Source: Pseudorhodoplanes sinuspersici (GTDB lineage: Bacteria; Pseudomonadota; Alphaproteobacteria; Rhizobiales; Xanthobacteraceae). From it: a DNA stretch of 64,000 nt. Shown piece by piece: positions 1-7,984 of this stretch. The position numbers and the translations under genes were made by a program. Below the pieces are notes generated by a model that saw only the letters and a list, made by a program, of their open reading frames with translations, was not told where the DNA came from and ran no database searches. The number at the start of each line of letters is the position of its first letter. The stretch's first letter is position 1. The DNA lies in assembly GCF_002119765.1 (NCBI RefSeq), contig NZ_CP021112.1, positions 738,501 through 802,500 on the forward strand. Direction: 5' to 3'.

Positions 1-1
1 G

Positions 2-700
2 TACATCCGTATCCGCGACTGGCTGATGGAGCATATCCTGTCGTCGGGTCTGTTGCGTGGCGACAGGCTACCTTCCGAAAGCGACCTGATCCGCCGCTTC
101 GAGGTCAGCCGCGTCACGGTGCGGCAGGCGCTCGAAGCGCTGCGTGCCGACGGGGTGATCGAAAGTCATCACGGCAAGGGCTGGTTCCTCCGCCGCGTCT
201 GCGCGGTGCAGAATCTCGGCCGCCTGCAGGGCTTCGGCGAAATGCTGGCGCCGATGGGCGTGAATACGCGCTCCAAGGTGCTGGAGATGACCCAATGCGC
301 GGCGCCGGAAGCGGTTTCGAAAGCGTTCGGCTTGCCGCAAGGCAGTCCTGTCATGCGGATTGCGCGGCTGCGCATCGCCGGCGGCCGCGTCATGTCCTAC
401 GATCTCAGCTACTTCCCGATCGACGTGGGACAGCGGCTGGCGCAGGAGGACCTTGTAGGCCAGGATATCTTCGTGCTGCTTGAGCGCGCGCTCGGCATGC
501 CGCTTGGATTCGCCGACGTCACGATCGAGATCGCACCCGCCGGGGACGAAGCGGCACAACAACTCGGCGTCAAGCTTGCCAGCCCGATTTTCAAGCTCAC
601 CCGCCTCACGCACGACCGCCGCGGGTTTCCCATTGATTTCGAGTATGTGTACGGCCTGCCGGAATCTCATCTATTTAAGGTGCGGGTGCCGCGACGATGA
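2..700 (+). CDS. GntR/HutC-family transcriptional regulator (5' end outside window)
   Basis: This is a DNA-binding repressor-type regulator with an N-terminal GntR winged helix and a C-terminal UTRA ligand domain. The reading frame is open from base 2, and the residues before the first ATG (base 26) already read like the start of a GntR domain, so the true start lies upstream. The helix-turn-helix is seen in LPSESDLIRRFEVSRVTVRQALEAL, split here as LPSESDLIRRF then EVSRVTVRQALEAL. The UTRA part spans roughly residues 75-220. The stop overlaps the start of the TlpA-like gene by 4 bp (ATGA), so the two are co-transcribed. The effector is not evident. Confidence 0.88.
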   Translation, partial: YIRIRDWLMEHILSSGLLRGDRLPSESDLIRRFEVSRVTVRQALEALRADGVIESHHGKGWFLRRVCAVQNLGRLQGFGEMLAPMGVNTRSKVLEMTQCAAPEAVSKAFGLPQGSPVMRIARLRIAGGRVMSYDLSYFPIDVGQRLAQEDLVGQDIFVLLERALGMPLGFADVTIEIAPAGDEAAQQLGVKLASPIFKLTRLTHDRRGFPIDFEYVYGLPESHLFKVRVPRR

Positions 701-1212
701 CGATCAGCCGGCGTACCGCATTGTCGGCTCTCGTGACGACATTGTTGCCGCCGCAGGCATTGAGCGAAGCGCTGTCCTTGACCGAACTGCCCGGCAGTGT
801 CGCGGCGCCAGACTTTACGCTGACCGACTTGAACGGCATCATTCATCGCCTGTCGGATTATCGCGGACGACCGCTGCTGGTAAATTTCTGGGCGGTGTGG
901 TGTCCACCGTGCCGACGCGAGCTGGCCGCGCTCGCCGATCTGCGCGAACAATTGTCCGACACGTATGTCGCGGTGCTTGCCATCAATCTTGGCGACAAAG
1001 CCGAACGCATCGCGGCATTCCTCCAGCAGCATCCGGCGCCGAATTTGCCTGTGCTGCTTGACCACAAAAAATCGACGGCTGCCGCCTGGCACGTGCGCGG
1101 ACTTCCCGTCGCTTATGCGATCGATACCGCGGGTATCCTGCGTTACGGCGCACTGGGTGAGCGCGACTGGCGCGCTCCGATCATCGAAAGGCAGCTTCGT
1201 TCACTGCCATGA
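697..1212 (+). CDS. TlpA-like exported thiol-disulfide oxidoreductase
   Basis: This is a 171-residue thioredoxin-fold protein of the TlpA/ResA/DsbE group, expected to act in the periplasm. The N-terminus has a twin-arginine-like stretch (SRRTALSAL) and a hydrophobic segment. The active site WCPPC is at residues 68-72, and a cis-Pro region (GLPVAYAID) lies near residue 128. Family members reduce apocytochrome c or copper-site cysteines. It is translationally coupled to the GntR gene upstream. The downstream operon contains a NosL-like domain and a cytochrome c, which fits a redox or metal-maturation role, but that link is inference. Confidence 0.85.
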   Translation: MTISRRTALSALVTTLLPPQALSEALSLTELPGSVAAPDFTLTDLNGIIHRLSDYRGRPLLVNFWAVWCPPCRRELAALADLREQLSDTYVAVLAINLGDKAERIAAFLQQHPAPNLPVLLDHKKSTAAAWHVRGLPVAYAIDTAGILRYGALGERDWRAPIIERQLRSLP

Positions 1213-1573
1213 ATGCAAGGACGCAAATTTCAGCCTCGCCCCCGAAGATAACCTGAATACCGCGTCTGCGATGGCGCGGGTTCCGGGACGGCTGGGTAAC
1301 CGCACCGGAATGCGGCTCGGTTAGGACCCCAACTTGTATCATCACTCTTTATATCTTTGCCTTGTCCTTCCGCTATCCCCGCGAGCCGCCGCCCAACGCC
1401 TGGGCAGCGCGGCGCTGAAGCGGGCCGGCGCCCCCTTCCCGGCTTTGGAAAAAAACCAATTAAAAGCAAGCACCTAGCCAAAAGGACTGACTGGCCTGCC
1501 GCTTTGGCACGCCATTTGCGGCTTTATACGGCGAGCTCTGAACAAGTTGTGGCTCAAACAAGGGGATCCGATC
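1213..1573 (+). other. Intergenic leader of the ABC transporter/cytochrome operon
   Basis: This is about 360 bp without a convincing gene. It contains a -24/-12 promoter near 1505-1519 and an A-rich, G-rich ribosome-binding stretch (aaggggat, about 1559-1567) before the ATG at 1574. A C/G-rich inverted-repeat area (about 1375-1445) could form structure, but I recognise no riboswitch class. I looked for a NifA-type upstream activator site (TGT-N10-ACA) and found no good match. Confidence 0.5.
1505..1519 (+). promoter_or_regulatory. Sigma-54 (-24/-12) promoter
   Basis: The sequence TGGCACGCCATTTGC matches the RpoN consensus TGGCAC-N5-TTGC. The invariant GG (1506-1507) and GC (1518-1519) are separated by exactly 10 bases. 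It lies about 55 bp upstream of the ATG of the binding-protein gene and on the same strand. Sigma-54 promoters need an AAA+ enhancer-binding protein, and none is encoded in this window. Confidence 0.75.
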
Positions 1574-2938
1574 ATGACGCGTTCCAAAGTCCTGCTTGCA
1601 GCAGCCTTTGCGCTGACGTTCGCGCCGCCGCTGCATGCCAAGACCATCGAAATCAACATCGGTCACCAGAGCATGTGCACCGATACCTACACCGCCGGGA
1701 TCGTGGTCAAAGAGCTGAAGCTCTTGGAAAAACACCTGCCCAAGACCGGCAAGTACAAGGACGCGAAGTTCACTGTGAGCTGGAGCGATTATTCGTCAGG
1801 TGGGCCGATCACCAACCAGATGCTCGCCAACAAGCTCAATTTCGGCGTGATGGGCGACTACCCCCTCATCGTCAACGGCGCGAAGTTTCAGGCCACCGAG
1901 AGCCTGCGAACGCTCTATGTCGCGGGCACTGGCTATAACCTGAAGGGCTCGGGCAATTCGATTGTCGTTCCCGTCAAGTCCGACATCTATTCGATCGACG
2001 ACCTCAAGGGCAAAGCGGTATCGACGCCGGTCGGGTCCGCTGCCTGGGGCATGCTGCTGAAGGCTATGCAGGATAGCAATATCCCGACCAGCGAGTATCA
2101 GCTCAAAAACCAGTCTCCGGCAGTCGGTGCGGCCAATATTGCGACCAACAAGATCGACGCACATGCCGATTTCTGTCCTTGGACGGAGATCATGGAATTC
2201 CGTGGGACCGGCCGGAAAATCTATGACGGCTCGGAGACCGGCGTCCCCTATCTGCACGGCGTTGTCGTGCGCCAGGACTTCGCCAAGGAATATCCGGAAG
2301 TCGTGACCGCTTTCATCAAGGCGATCTATGACGCGGGCAAATGGATCAAGGAAGATCCGATGCGCGCCGTCGAACTGATGGAGAAATGGACCGGCGTCGA
2401 GAAGGAAGTGCTCTATATCTACTTCTCCAAGGGCGGCCACCTGACTCTCGATCCCACCATCAAGCCGCAATGGATCGACGCGCTCAAGTTCGACCACACG
2501 GTGCTGGCCAAGGAGCAGGCGATCCCGCCGCTCGACTTCGATACCTGGATCACCGACACCTACGTCAAGGCCGCCTACAAGGACATGAAAGTGGACTACG
2601 AGGCGGAGAAGGCCGAGGTGGTCGATCCGGTCAAAGCCAATGCCGGCCTGCCGATGGAAATCTGGCATTCCCGCGAGGGCATCAAGACCTATCCGAATCT
2701 CGCCGCGTTTCTCAAGGCGGTGGCGACGTACAACGCTGAGGGCTCGAAGCTCAATTCCACCTATGTTTACGATGTCGAGACCGGCCTGAAGCTGTTCGGC
2801 AAGACTGCGTTCTACGTGAAGGCCAACGATGGCAGCTTCGCCACCTTCCTGCGCAAGCGCGAAGCCGAAGCACACGCCAAGAAGGTCGATGGCACGATCG
2901 TGACCTATGAGGAGGCGTGGGGATCATTCTCCTCATGA
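1574..2938 (+). CDS. ABC transporter substrate-binding protein with C-terminal NosL-like domain
   Basis: This is a 454-residue exported protein with a Sec signal (MTRSKVLLAAAFALTFAPPLHA) and a NrtA/TauA/SsuA-like periplasmic binding domain over about residues 23-340. Beyond the normal family length there are about 100 extra residues. Their pattern TYPNLAAFLKAV, TYVYDVETG, KTAFYVKA, FLRKREAEAHAKK and GTIVTYEEA follows the NosL family, whose founder is a Cu(I)-binding lipoprotein of nitrous oxide reductase maturation. The ATG at 1574 is preferred to 1547 because the ribosome-binding stretch and signal peptide start there. It is the first gene of the operon behind the sigma-54 promoter. The substrate is unknown; the fusion hints at a metal or metal complex, which is inference. 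Confidence 0.82.
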   Translation: MTRSKVLLAAAFALTFAPPLHAKTIEINIGHQSMCTDTYTAGIVVKELKLLEKHLPKTGKYKDAKFTVSWSDYSSGGPITNQMLANKLNFGVMGDYPLIVNGAKFQATESLRTLYVAGTGYNLKGSGNSIVVPVKSDIYSIDDLKGKAVSTPVGSAAWGMLLKAMQDSNIPTSEYQLKNQSPAVGAANIATNKIDAHADFCPWTEIMEFRGTGRKIYDGSETGVPYLHGVVVRQDFAKEYPEVVTAFIKAIYDAGKWIKEDPMRAVELMEKWTGVEKEVLYIYFSKGGHLTLDPTIKPQWIDALKFDHTVLAKEQAIPPLDFDTWITDTYVKAAYKDMKVDYEAEKAEVVDPVKANAGLPMEIWHSREGIKTYPNLAAFLKAVATYNAEGSKLNSTYVYDVETGLKLFGKTAFYVKANDGSFATFLRKREAEAHAKKVDGTIVTYEEAWGSFSS

Positions 2939-3026
2939 GCCGGCGCGATTGGGGGTCTGCTGCGAGTGCGGCAGACCCGATCACGTCCTGTCTGCAATGC
3001 GTACATCAAAACCGCCGGACTCGCTC

Positions 3027-3971
3027 ATGAAGACTTCGACTTTGGCCATCGCGCCCGATACGGACAGCAAGGATATCTCGACACAGCCGCAACCCGCGCT
3101 GACGATCCATGCGTCAGAACCGCCCGTCGTCGACCGCGGGGACCGCTCCCCAGACAATGTCCGGGGCAAATTGGTCGACGGCATCAGGCGCGTCGACTGG
3201 ACCGGTCTGTCGCGCAGTTGGTCGGTCCGCTTTCTGTCGCTCGCGCTCGGCGTCCTGCTCTGGCACCTGCTGTGCGCAACCAAATTCAAGTTCTTCATCA
3301 ATTTCGAGAATGTCCCCGCGCCTTTAGTGGTGATGGATGCATTCATCGGGCATCTGCATGATTCCAAATTCTTCATCCACATAGCAGTCAGCATGAAGCG
3401 CATCTTGATCGGCTTCGCGCTGGCCACCGGCCTTGGCATCTGCATCGGCATGCTCATGGGCCGCTCAAAGACCGCCTGCGACTTGGTGACGCCTTATATC
3501 GAAATCCTGAGGCCGATCCCGGCGGTGGCCTGGATCCCGCTTGCCATCCTGATGTGGCCGACCGAGGAATCCTCCATCATCTACATCACCTTTCTCGGCG
3601 CGCTGTTTCCGATCGTGCTGAATACGGTGCATGGCGTCGAGCAGACGCCGGAGGTGCTGGTGCGCGCGGCACAATCGCTCGGCGCCTCGCGCCTGCAGAT
3701 TTTCTGGCATGTGGTCACGCCGGCCGCATTGCCGTCGATCGCGACGGGGCTTGCCATCGGCATGGGCGTGTCGTGGTTTTCGCTGCTGGCGGGGGAAATC
3801 ATCTCCGGCCAATACGGCATCGGCTATTTCACCTGGAACGCCTATTCGCTGATCAATTACCCGGACATCGTGGTTGGCATGCTGGTGATTGGCGGCCTTG
3901 GCACGCTGTCCACCCATACCGTCCGCAAGATCACACAACCGCTCCTGTCCTGGCAGAGGAGAATGCGATGA
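3027..3971 (+). CDS. ABC transporter permease (SsuC/TauC/NrtB type)
   Basis: This is an inner-membrane permease of the BPD_transp_1 family, about 314 residues from the ATG at 3027. An in-frame ATG at 2997 is also possible; neither has a strong ribosome-binding site. Several hydrophobic helices follow a polar N-terminal tail of about 70 residues. The cytoplasmic coupling loop reads AAQSLGASRLQIFWHVVTPAALPS, seen here as AAQSLGASRLQIF then WHVVTPAALPS, which is the EAA motif that docks the ATPase. The tail is longer and more polar than usual. The stop overlaps the next start (ATGA). Confidence 0.88.
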   Translation: MKTSTLAIAPDTDSKDISTQPQPALTIHASEPPVVDRGDRSPDNVRGKLVDGIRRVDWTGLSRSWSVRFLSLALGVLLWHLLCATKFKFFINFENVPAPLVVMDAFIGHLHDSKFFIHIAVSMKRILIGFALATGLGICIGMLMGRSKTACDLVTPYIEILRPIPAVAWIPLAILMWPTEESSIIYITFLGALFPIVLNTVHGVEQTPEVLVRAAQSLGASRLQIFWHVVTPAALPSIATGLAIGMGVSWFSLLAGEIISGQYGIGYFTWNAYSLINYPDIVVGMLVIGGLGTLSTHTVRKITQPLLSWQRRMR

Positions 3972-4696
3972 GCACCATCGCTTTGCACCAGCACGCCGAC
4001 CGCGGCCTCACTTCACCAGCGGCCGGAAAAACGGCACGGCGGTGGAGCCTGATCGCAAGCTTCGCACTGGCCTTCCCGCTGATCTTCTACTGGTTCCTGC
4101 TGGCGATTCTCGTCGTCAAATACGGTCACCTGCCAAACTATGTCACGCCGCACGACTGGATCGGGAACGTGCTGCGCATCGTCAAGAGCACGGGATCGGC
4201 TGCCGACATGGTGCCGATCATTATCGACGAATGGCTAATCGAGGCCGGGCGCATCAATTACGATTACGGCCACGGCGTCGTCGAATGGAGCTTCACGATC
4301 ATTCCGCACAAATGGGGCCTCGTGGCATTGGCCGGCGCCCTGCTCGGTCTCAATGTGGCTCTTCTTCTCGAACAGCGCATTCCCGCGACACTCGCCGGAA
4401 AATGCATCCAGGCAAGCCGGTTTGGTCTACTCACGAGCCTGGGCTCATTCTGCGCAAGCGTGACCAACGCCACCGTCTTTTCGGTGGTGCATTGCGCCAC
4501 ACCGTCGTGGGTCGGCAGCCTCGCCGTTCTCGGCCTCGATTCATACAACCTGTTCGCGATCGAGCCGTTTGGTCCGACGATCAGCGTACTTGGACTTGCG
4601 GCACTCGGCATCTCCGCGCTGCTGCTCCTTCGAGATGAGCGCTCTTCCGACGCCCGGGCCCGGGCCGCAATCCCTCAGGAGGCCGTGCCATGTTGA
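3968..4696 (+). CDS. Multi-pass membrane protein of unknown function
   Basis: This is a 242-residue protein with about four to five hydrophobic segments, near residues 25-45, 105-125, 145-170 and 190-215. I do not recognise a family. It has two cysteines about 15 residues apart near a membrane segment (SFCASVTNATVF, then SVVHCATPSW), several His/Tyr/Asp residues in the first periplasm-facing loop, and a polar C-terminal tail. It sits between the permease and ATPase genes with overlaps on both sides (4 bp and 7 bp), so it is almost certainly made together with the transporter. It could be an extra membrane subunit or a redox/metal-handling partner. It lacks an EAA loop, so it is not a second normal permease. 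Confidence 0.7.
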   Translation: MSTIALHQHADRGLTSPAAGKTARRWSLIASFALAFPLIFYWFLLAILVVKYGHLPNYVTPHDWIGNVLRIVKSTGSAADMVPIIIDEWLIEAGRINYDYGHGVVEWSFTIIPHKWGLVALAGALLGLNVALLLEQRIPATLAGKCIQASRFGLLTSLGSFCASVTNATVFSVVHCATPSWVGSLAVLGLDSYNLFAIEPFGPTISVLGLAALGISALLLLRDERSSDARARAAIPQEAVPC

Positions 4697-5538
4697 ACAC
4701 CGTGACGTCCTTTGCAGCCAGAACCGAACCGCTGCGGCAGAAGAAACCGCATGCGGTCGATACCGGCCTGGTCGAGATCGATCGGGTGTCCGTCGTGTTC
4801 GGTAAGGGCCGAAACGCGCATACGGCAGTCCAGGAAACCTCGATCAGAATCGCGCCCGGCGAGTTCGTCTGCATTCTTGGACCCTCGGGCTGCGGCAAAT
4901 CCACCTTGCTGAACACCGTTGCAGGCTATGTAAAGCCAGCCGGCGGCGAGGTCCGCGTCGACGGCGATCTGGTGACCAAGCCTGGCCCCGACCGCGGCAT
5001 GGTGTTTCAGCAATATTCCCTGTTCCCGTGGAAGACAGTGAAGGAAAATGTGGCCTTCGGTCCAAAGATCGCCGGTCTTCTGTCCGAGCCGATCGCCAAC
5101 ACCTTTCTCGACATGGTCGGCCTGACCCGCTTCGCCAACCGCTATCCGGCAGAATTGTCGGGCGGCATGCAGCAGCGCGTCGGCATTGCGCGTGCGCTGG
5201 CCAATTATCCTCGCGTGCTGCTGATGGACGAGCCGTTCGGCGCGCTCGATGCTCAGACCCGGCTGATGATGCAGGAGAACCTGCTGAAAATATGGGCCGA
5301 GTTCGGCACGACGGTGCTGTTCATCACCCACGATGTCGACGAGGCAATCTTTCTCGCCGACCGCGTCCTGATCATGAGCGCAAGCCCCGGGCGCATTATT
5401 GCCGATCTTGCGGTGAACCTGCCGCGGCCGCGCCTGCCGGAAGTCACGGCGGAACCTGCTTTTGCCGAGTTGAAGCGTCAATGCATCGCGCAGATCAGGG
5501 CAGAAAGCCTCAAGGCTTTTGAGCAGCAGAACCGCTGA
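4690..5538 (+). CDS. ABC transporter ATP-binding protein (SsuB/TauB/NrtD type)
   Basis: This is a 282-residue cytoplasmic ATPase for the transporter. It shows Walker A GPSGCGKST, the Q-loop (VFQQYSLFPWKTV), the signature LSGGMQQR, Walker B VLLMDEPFGALD and the H-loop histidine (FITHDVDEA). Length and motifs are standard for the nitrate/sulfonate/taurine importer family. The N-terminal 30 residues are variable. The start overlaps the preceding membrane-protein gene by 7 bp, and the cytochrome gene follows after 5 bp. Confidence 0.93.
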   Translation: MLNTVTSFAARTEPLRQKKPHAVDTGLVEIDRVSVVFGKGRNAHTAVQETSIRIAPGEFVCILGPSGCGKSTLLNTVAGYVKPAGGEVRVDGDLVTKPGPDRGMVFQQYSLFPWKTVKENVAFGPKIAGLLSEPIANTFLDMVGLTRFANRYPAELSGGMQQRVGIARALANYPRVLLMDEPFGALDAQTRLMMQENLLKIWAEFGTTVLFITHDVDEAIFLADRVLIMSASPGRIIADLAVNLPRPRLPEVTAEPAFAELKRQCIAQIRAESLKAFEQQNR

Positions 5539-5543
5539 ACACG

Positions 5544-6194
5544 ATGAGTGGTCGCGTTCTCCAGAGGATGGCGATGACAATGGTGCTCCTTCTTGGCGGG
5601 GCAGACGCTGAGGCCGACATGATGGACACGACCGGCGTCGAGCCGTGGGAAGTGTGCGGCGGCTGTCACGGCCTCGACGGTGCCGGCAACCGCATCAAGT
5701 TCCCGCGCCTCGCCGGTCAGAAGCCGGGCTACATCGTCAAGCAGTTGAACGACTTCCGCGCCGGCAAGCGCAGGAATGACGGCGGACAGATGCAGAAGAT
5801 GATGACCGAACTCGAGGACAGTGACCTCAAGCGCATTGCCGAGTGGTTTGCCGGTCAAACGCCCGAGTGGCCAGGCCTGACGATAGAAGCCGAAGCCGAC
5901 ATGAACCGCATGCGCCGGCTCGCAACCCGCGGGGTTAACGACATTCCAGCCTGCCTGTCCTGTCACAGCGCCATCTCACCGGAAATGGTGGATCGCCCGA
6001 TCACGGCGCCGCGGATCGCGGGCCAGCACGATTTCTATATCGCCAAGCAGCTCGCTGATTTTCGCGAGGGGCGGCGTATCAATGACGCCGACGGCATGAT
6101 GCAGCGCATCGCCAAGAAGCTCTCCGATGCCGACATCGCCGGCCTTGCGATGTTCCTCTCGCAAAATCCGGATCTCCACGAGGCAGCACCGTGA
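5544..6194 (+). CDS. Diheme cytochrome c (c4-like)
   Basis: This is a 216-residue exported cytochrome with two c-type heme sites: CGGCH at residues 38-42 and CLSCH at 137-141. Each site is followed by the family's RIAGQ/RLAGQ-type loop and by a Met-containing stretch (QMQKMM and GMMQRI) that may give the axial methionine. The two halves are homologous, as in cytochrome c4. The N-terminus is a short signal peptide (MAMTMVLLLGGADAEA). Presence inside an ABC-transporter operon is unusual and suggests that electron transfer is coupled to the substrate handled here. The last codons overlap the start of the Crp/Fnr gene. Confidence 0.9.
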   Translation: MSGRVLQRMAMTMVLLLGGADAEADMMDTTGVEPWEVCGGCHGLDGAGNRIKFPRLAGQKPGYIVKQLNDFRAGKRRNDGGQMQKMMTELEDSDLKRIAEWFAGQTPEWPGLTIEAEADMNRMRRLATRGVNDIPACLSCHSAISPEMVDRPITAPRIAGQHDFYIAKQLADFREGRRINDADGMMQRIAKKLSDADIAGLAMFLSQNPDLHEAAP

Positions 6195-6958
6195 ACCGAC
6201 CGCAACCTCCGGCCGCCATGACAGCAAGGTCCATTGCCATAGTATCCAGCGAACCGGCCCTGTTCCTGGCCGAGGCGATCGGCGATCTCAATGAGGGAGC
6301 CAATTTTCTGGCGCAACTTTCATCCGAAGTCTGGGAGACGTTGCGGCGAAAGGGCACGCAGGTCACGATCAAAGCCGGCAGCAGCGTCTTCCTGCAGGGC
6401 GACCAGCACGAAGGCATCTGGCTGATCGAGGACGGCGTTGTGCGGACATTCTACGCGGCCCCCTCGGGGCGCGAGATCACCCTCGCCTACTGGACGGCCG
6501 GACACTTCGTCGGCGGCCCGGAGATATTCGGCGGCGGCCAGCATATCTGGTCCGCCGACGTGATGCAGACATGCCGACTTCTTTACCTTCCCGCAGGCGC
6601 CATCCGCTCGCTGATCCAGACCCAACCTTCCTTCGCGCTATGCCTGATCGAAGGACTCGTTGCCAAGGGCAAATGCTATTCCGCGCTGGCGCAGATGCTC
6701 GGGACGCGCTCGGTCGTCGAGCGGCTCGCGCAGTTGCTTGTGATTCTAGCCGAAAATCATGGCCGGCGCGAAGGCAACCGCCTTTTCATCGAGCGCAAGA
6801 TCACCCATGATCAGATCGCCACCATCGTAGGGGCGACCCGGCAATGGGTGACGATCACACTCGATAAGTTCCAGAAGAAGGGCATCATCACGGTCGCACG
6901 CCAATCGATCGTCATTGAACGCTACGATCTTCTGATGGCACAGGTCGGATCGGACTAA
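6191..6958 (+). CDS. Crp/Fnr-family transcriptional regulator
   Basis: This is a 255-residue regulator with an N-terminal cyclic-nucleotide-binding-type beta-barrel (about residues 40-150) and a C-terminal helix-turn-helix (HDQIATIVGATRQWVTITLDKF). It lacks the four-cysteine Fnr iron-sulfur cluster pattern at the N-terminus. The GTG at 6191 overlaps the cytochrome stop (GTGA); an ATG at 6218 is an alternative. As last gene of the operon it may control the operon or related redox genes. The ligand is unknown. Confidence 0.88.
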   Translation: MNRPQPPAAMTARSIAIVSSEPALFLAEAIGDLNEGANFLAQLSSEVWETLRRKGTQVTIKAGSSVFLQGDQHEGIWLIEDGVVRTFYAAPSGREITLAYWTAGHFVGGPEIFGGGQHIWSADVMQTCRLLYLPAGAIRSLIQTQPSFALCLIEGLVAKGKCYSALAQMLGTRSVVERLAQLLVILAENHGRREGNRLFIERKITHDQIATIVGATRQWVTITLDKFQKKGIITVARQSIVIERYDLLMAQVGSD

Positions 6959-7418
6959 TCTCTAAGAAAACGAACTTTACCATCTACAGGATTGCAGCCC
7001 TGCTTATGTCCTTTTTAGGCCGAACGCGGTCACCGGGCGTGCTTCTGTGCCGCTGGTAAGGAGAATGTTGGAAAGCAGTTCCTCTCCCTCCGCCAGTCCT
7101 ATACCCAGGCAGCTTCTGTCTTCTAAATAGCTCCCGGTCTCACCAGCTGGCTTTACGATCGATTTTTGAGAACAAGGCGACCTCGAATTGAATCGGTCAC
7201 TGTGCCTAGGGCACTGGTCGACTCCAAGGTTATCCGAGGAAATTCATCTTTCTAAAGCCCAATAAGGGCATGGCCAAAATGCCAGCAATTCAGTTGGCAA
7301 GAGAGAAAAAGCGGAACGCCCTTGACGAAAGCGCTCGCCCGTTGCCACCTTCGTGCGAGTGGCATCGCTGACAGCGAGCAGCATTTCGCGTTGATGCGAT
7401 AAGCTGTGAGGAGAGCCT
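6959..7418. other. 460-bp gap without a recognisable gene
   Basis: Both strands were read and no ORF with family features was found. Base composition is lower in GC than the neighbours, as expected for decayed or non-coding sequence. It separates the Crp/Fnr gene from gene fragments and is probably part of the same degraded region. A GAGGAG ribosome-binding site stands at its right end (7409-7414), before the glycosyltransferase remnant. Confidence 0.45.
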
Positions 7419-7780
7419 ATGTCGGTAGAACTTACTACCGCTCCCTCGACATTCAGCCTCACCGCTGTCGAGGACTATGGATGTTTTATTAGCGATGAAG
7501 CGGTAGACCGAATCATCAAGAAGGCCAAGCGTCCTGGCGATCTTCACATTGTCCATATCAACTCGACATATTAGTCCATATCAACTCGACATATTACCGC
7601 GGCGGCGTCGCTGAACTTCTCTCCTCCTTGACGCTGTTGACGAATGCTGCGGGCATTCGGACCGGATGGCGGGTCATTCAGGCGCGCCCCGACTTCTTCA
7701 GTATCACCAAGAAGATGCACAACGCGCTGCAGGGAGGAGACATCAATCTTACAGATCTGAAGATGCATATCTACGAGTAA
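7419..7780 (+). pseudogene. N-terminal remnant of a trehalose-synthase-like glycosyltransferase (TreT type), frameshifted
   Basis: The ATG at 7419 has a GAGGAG site. The first 51 codons read in frame to a premature TAG at 7572, and the correct frame resumes from about 7577. Joined, the fragment contains HINSTYYRGGVAELLSS, GWRVIQARPDFFSITKK and MHNALQGGDINLTDLK. These are hallmarks of the N-terminal domain of GT4 trehalose-synthase-type enzymes. The break is an exact 23-bp tandem duplication. After HIYE a stop (7778-7780) and unrelated sequence follow, so more than two thirds of the gene is gone. Confidence 0.75.
7551..7596 (+). repeat. Exact 23-bp tandem duplication inside the pseudogene
   Basis: Bases 7551-7573 are repeated without change at 7574-7596, beginning GTCCATATCAACTCG. 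The extra 23 bases shift the frame and create TAG at the junction. Removing one copy restores a continuous reading frame across this site. Perfect identity suggests a young slippage event, or an assembly artefact. Confidence 0.9.
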
Positions 7781-7902
7781 TCGTAACGCCACACAGCGCC
7801 TTCAACACACGTGAGGCCGTTCAGCGCATCATCCATACGACCGTTACAAATATCGAGACATTTTTGTCCGGTAATCCGCGCAACGTTGTGATCGGTCAAT
7901 GA
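7780..7902 (+). pseudogene. C-terminal fragment of a D-isomer 2-hydroxyacid dehydrogenase
   Basis: The last 40 codons before the stop at 7902 read IVTPHSAFNTREAVQRI, then IHTTVTNIETFLSGNPRNVV. This is the C-terminal end of D-lactate dehydrogenase-type enzymes, including the catalytic-histidine segment TPHSAFNT. Everything upstream is missing: the sequence switches from the glycosyltransferase fragment at about 7778-7783. The junction therefore looks like a deletion that joined two neighbouring genes. Confidence 0.7.
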
Positions 7903-7984
7903 CTGAAATTTACCTTCCTCTGATCGACTTATATCGCAGAGACGGAGCCAGGTTCCGCGGCGTTTTCGAGCGAAAGACAAATCG

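Noticed and set aside
1213-1504. Possible riboswitch (cobalamin-like G/C-rich segments near 1280-1320)
   Set aside because: Only isolated GGGTAACCG- and CCGGAATGCGG-like pieces match; the conserved core order is not present.
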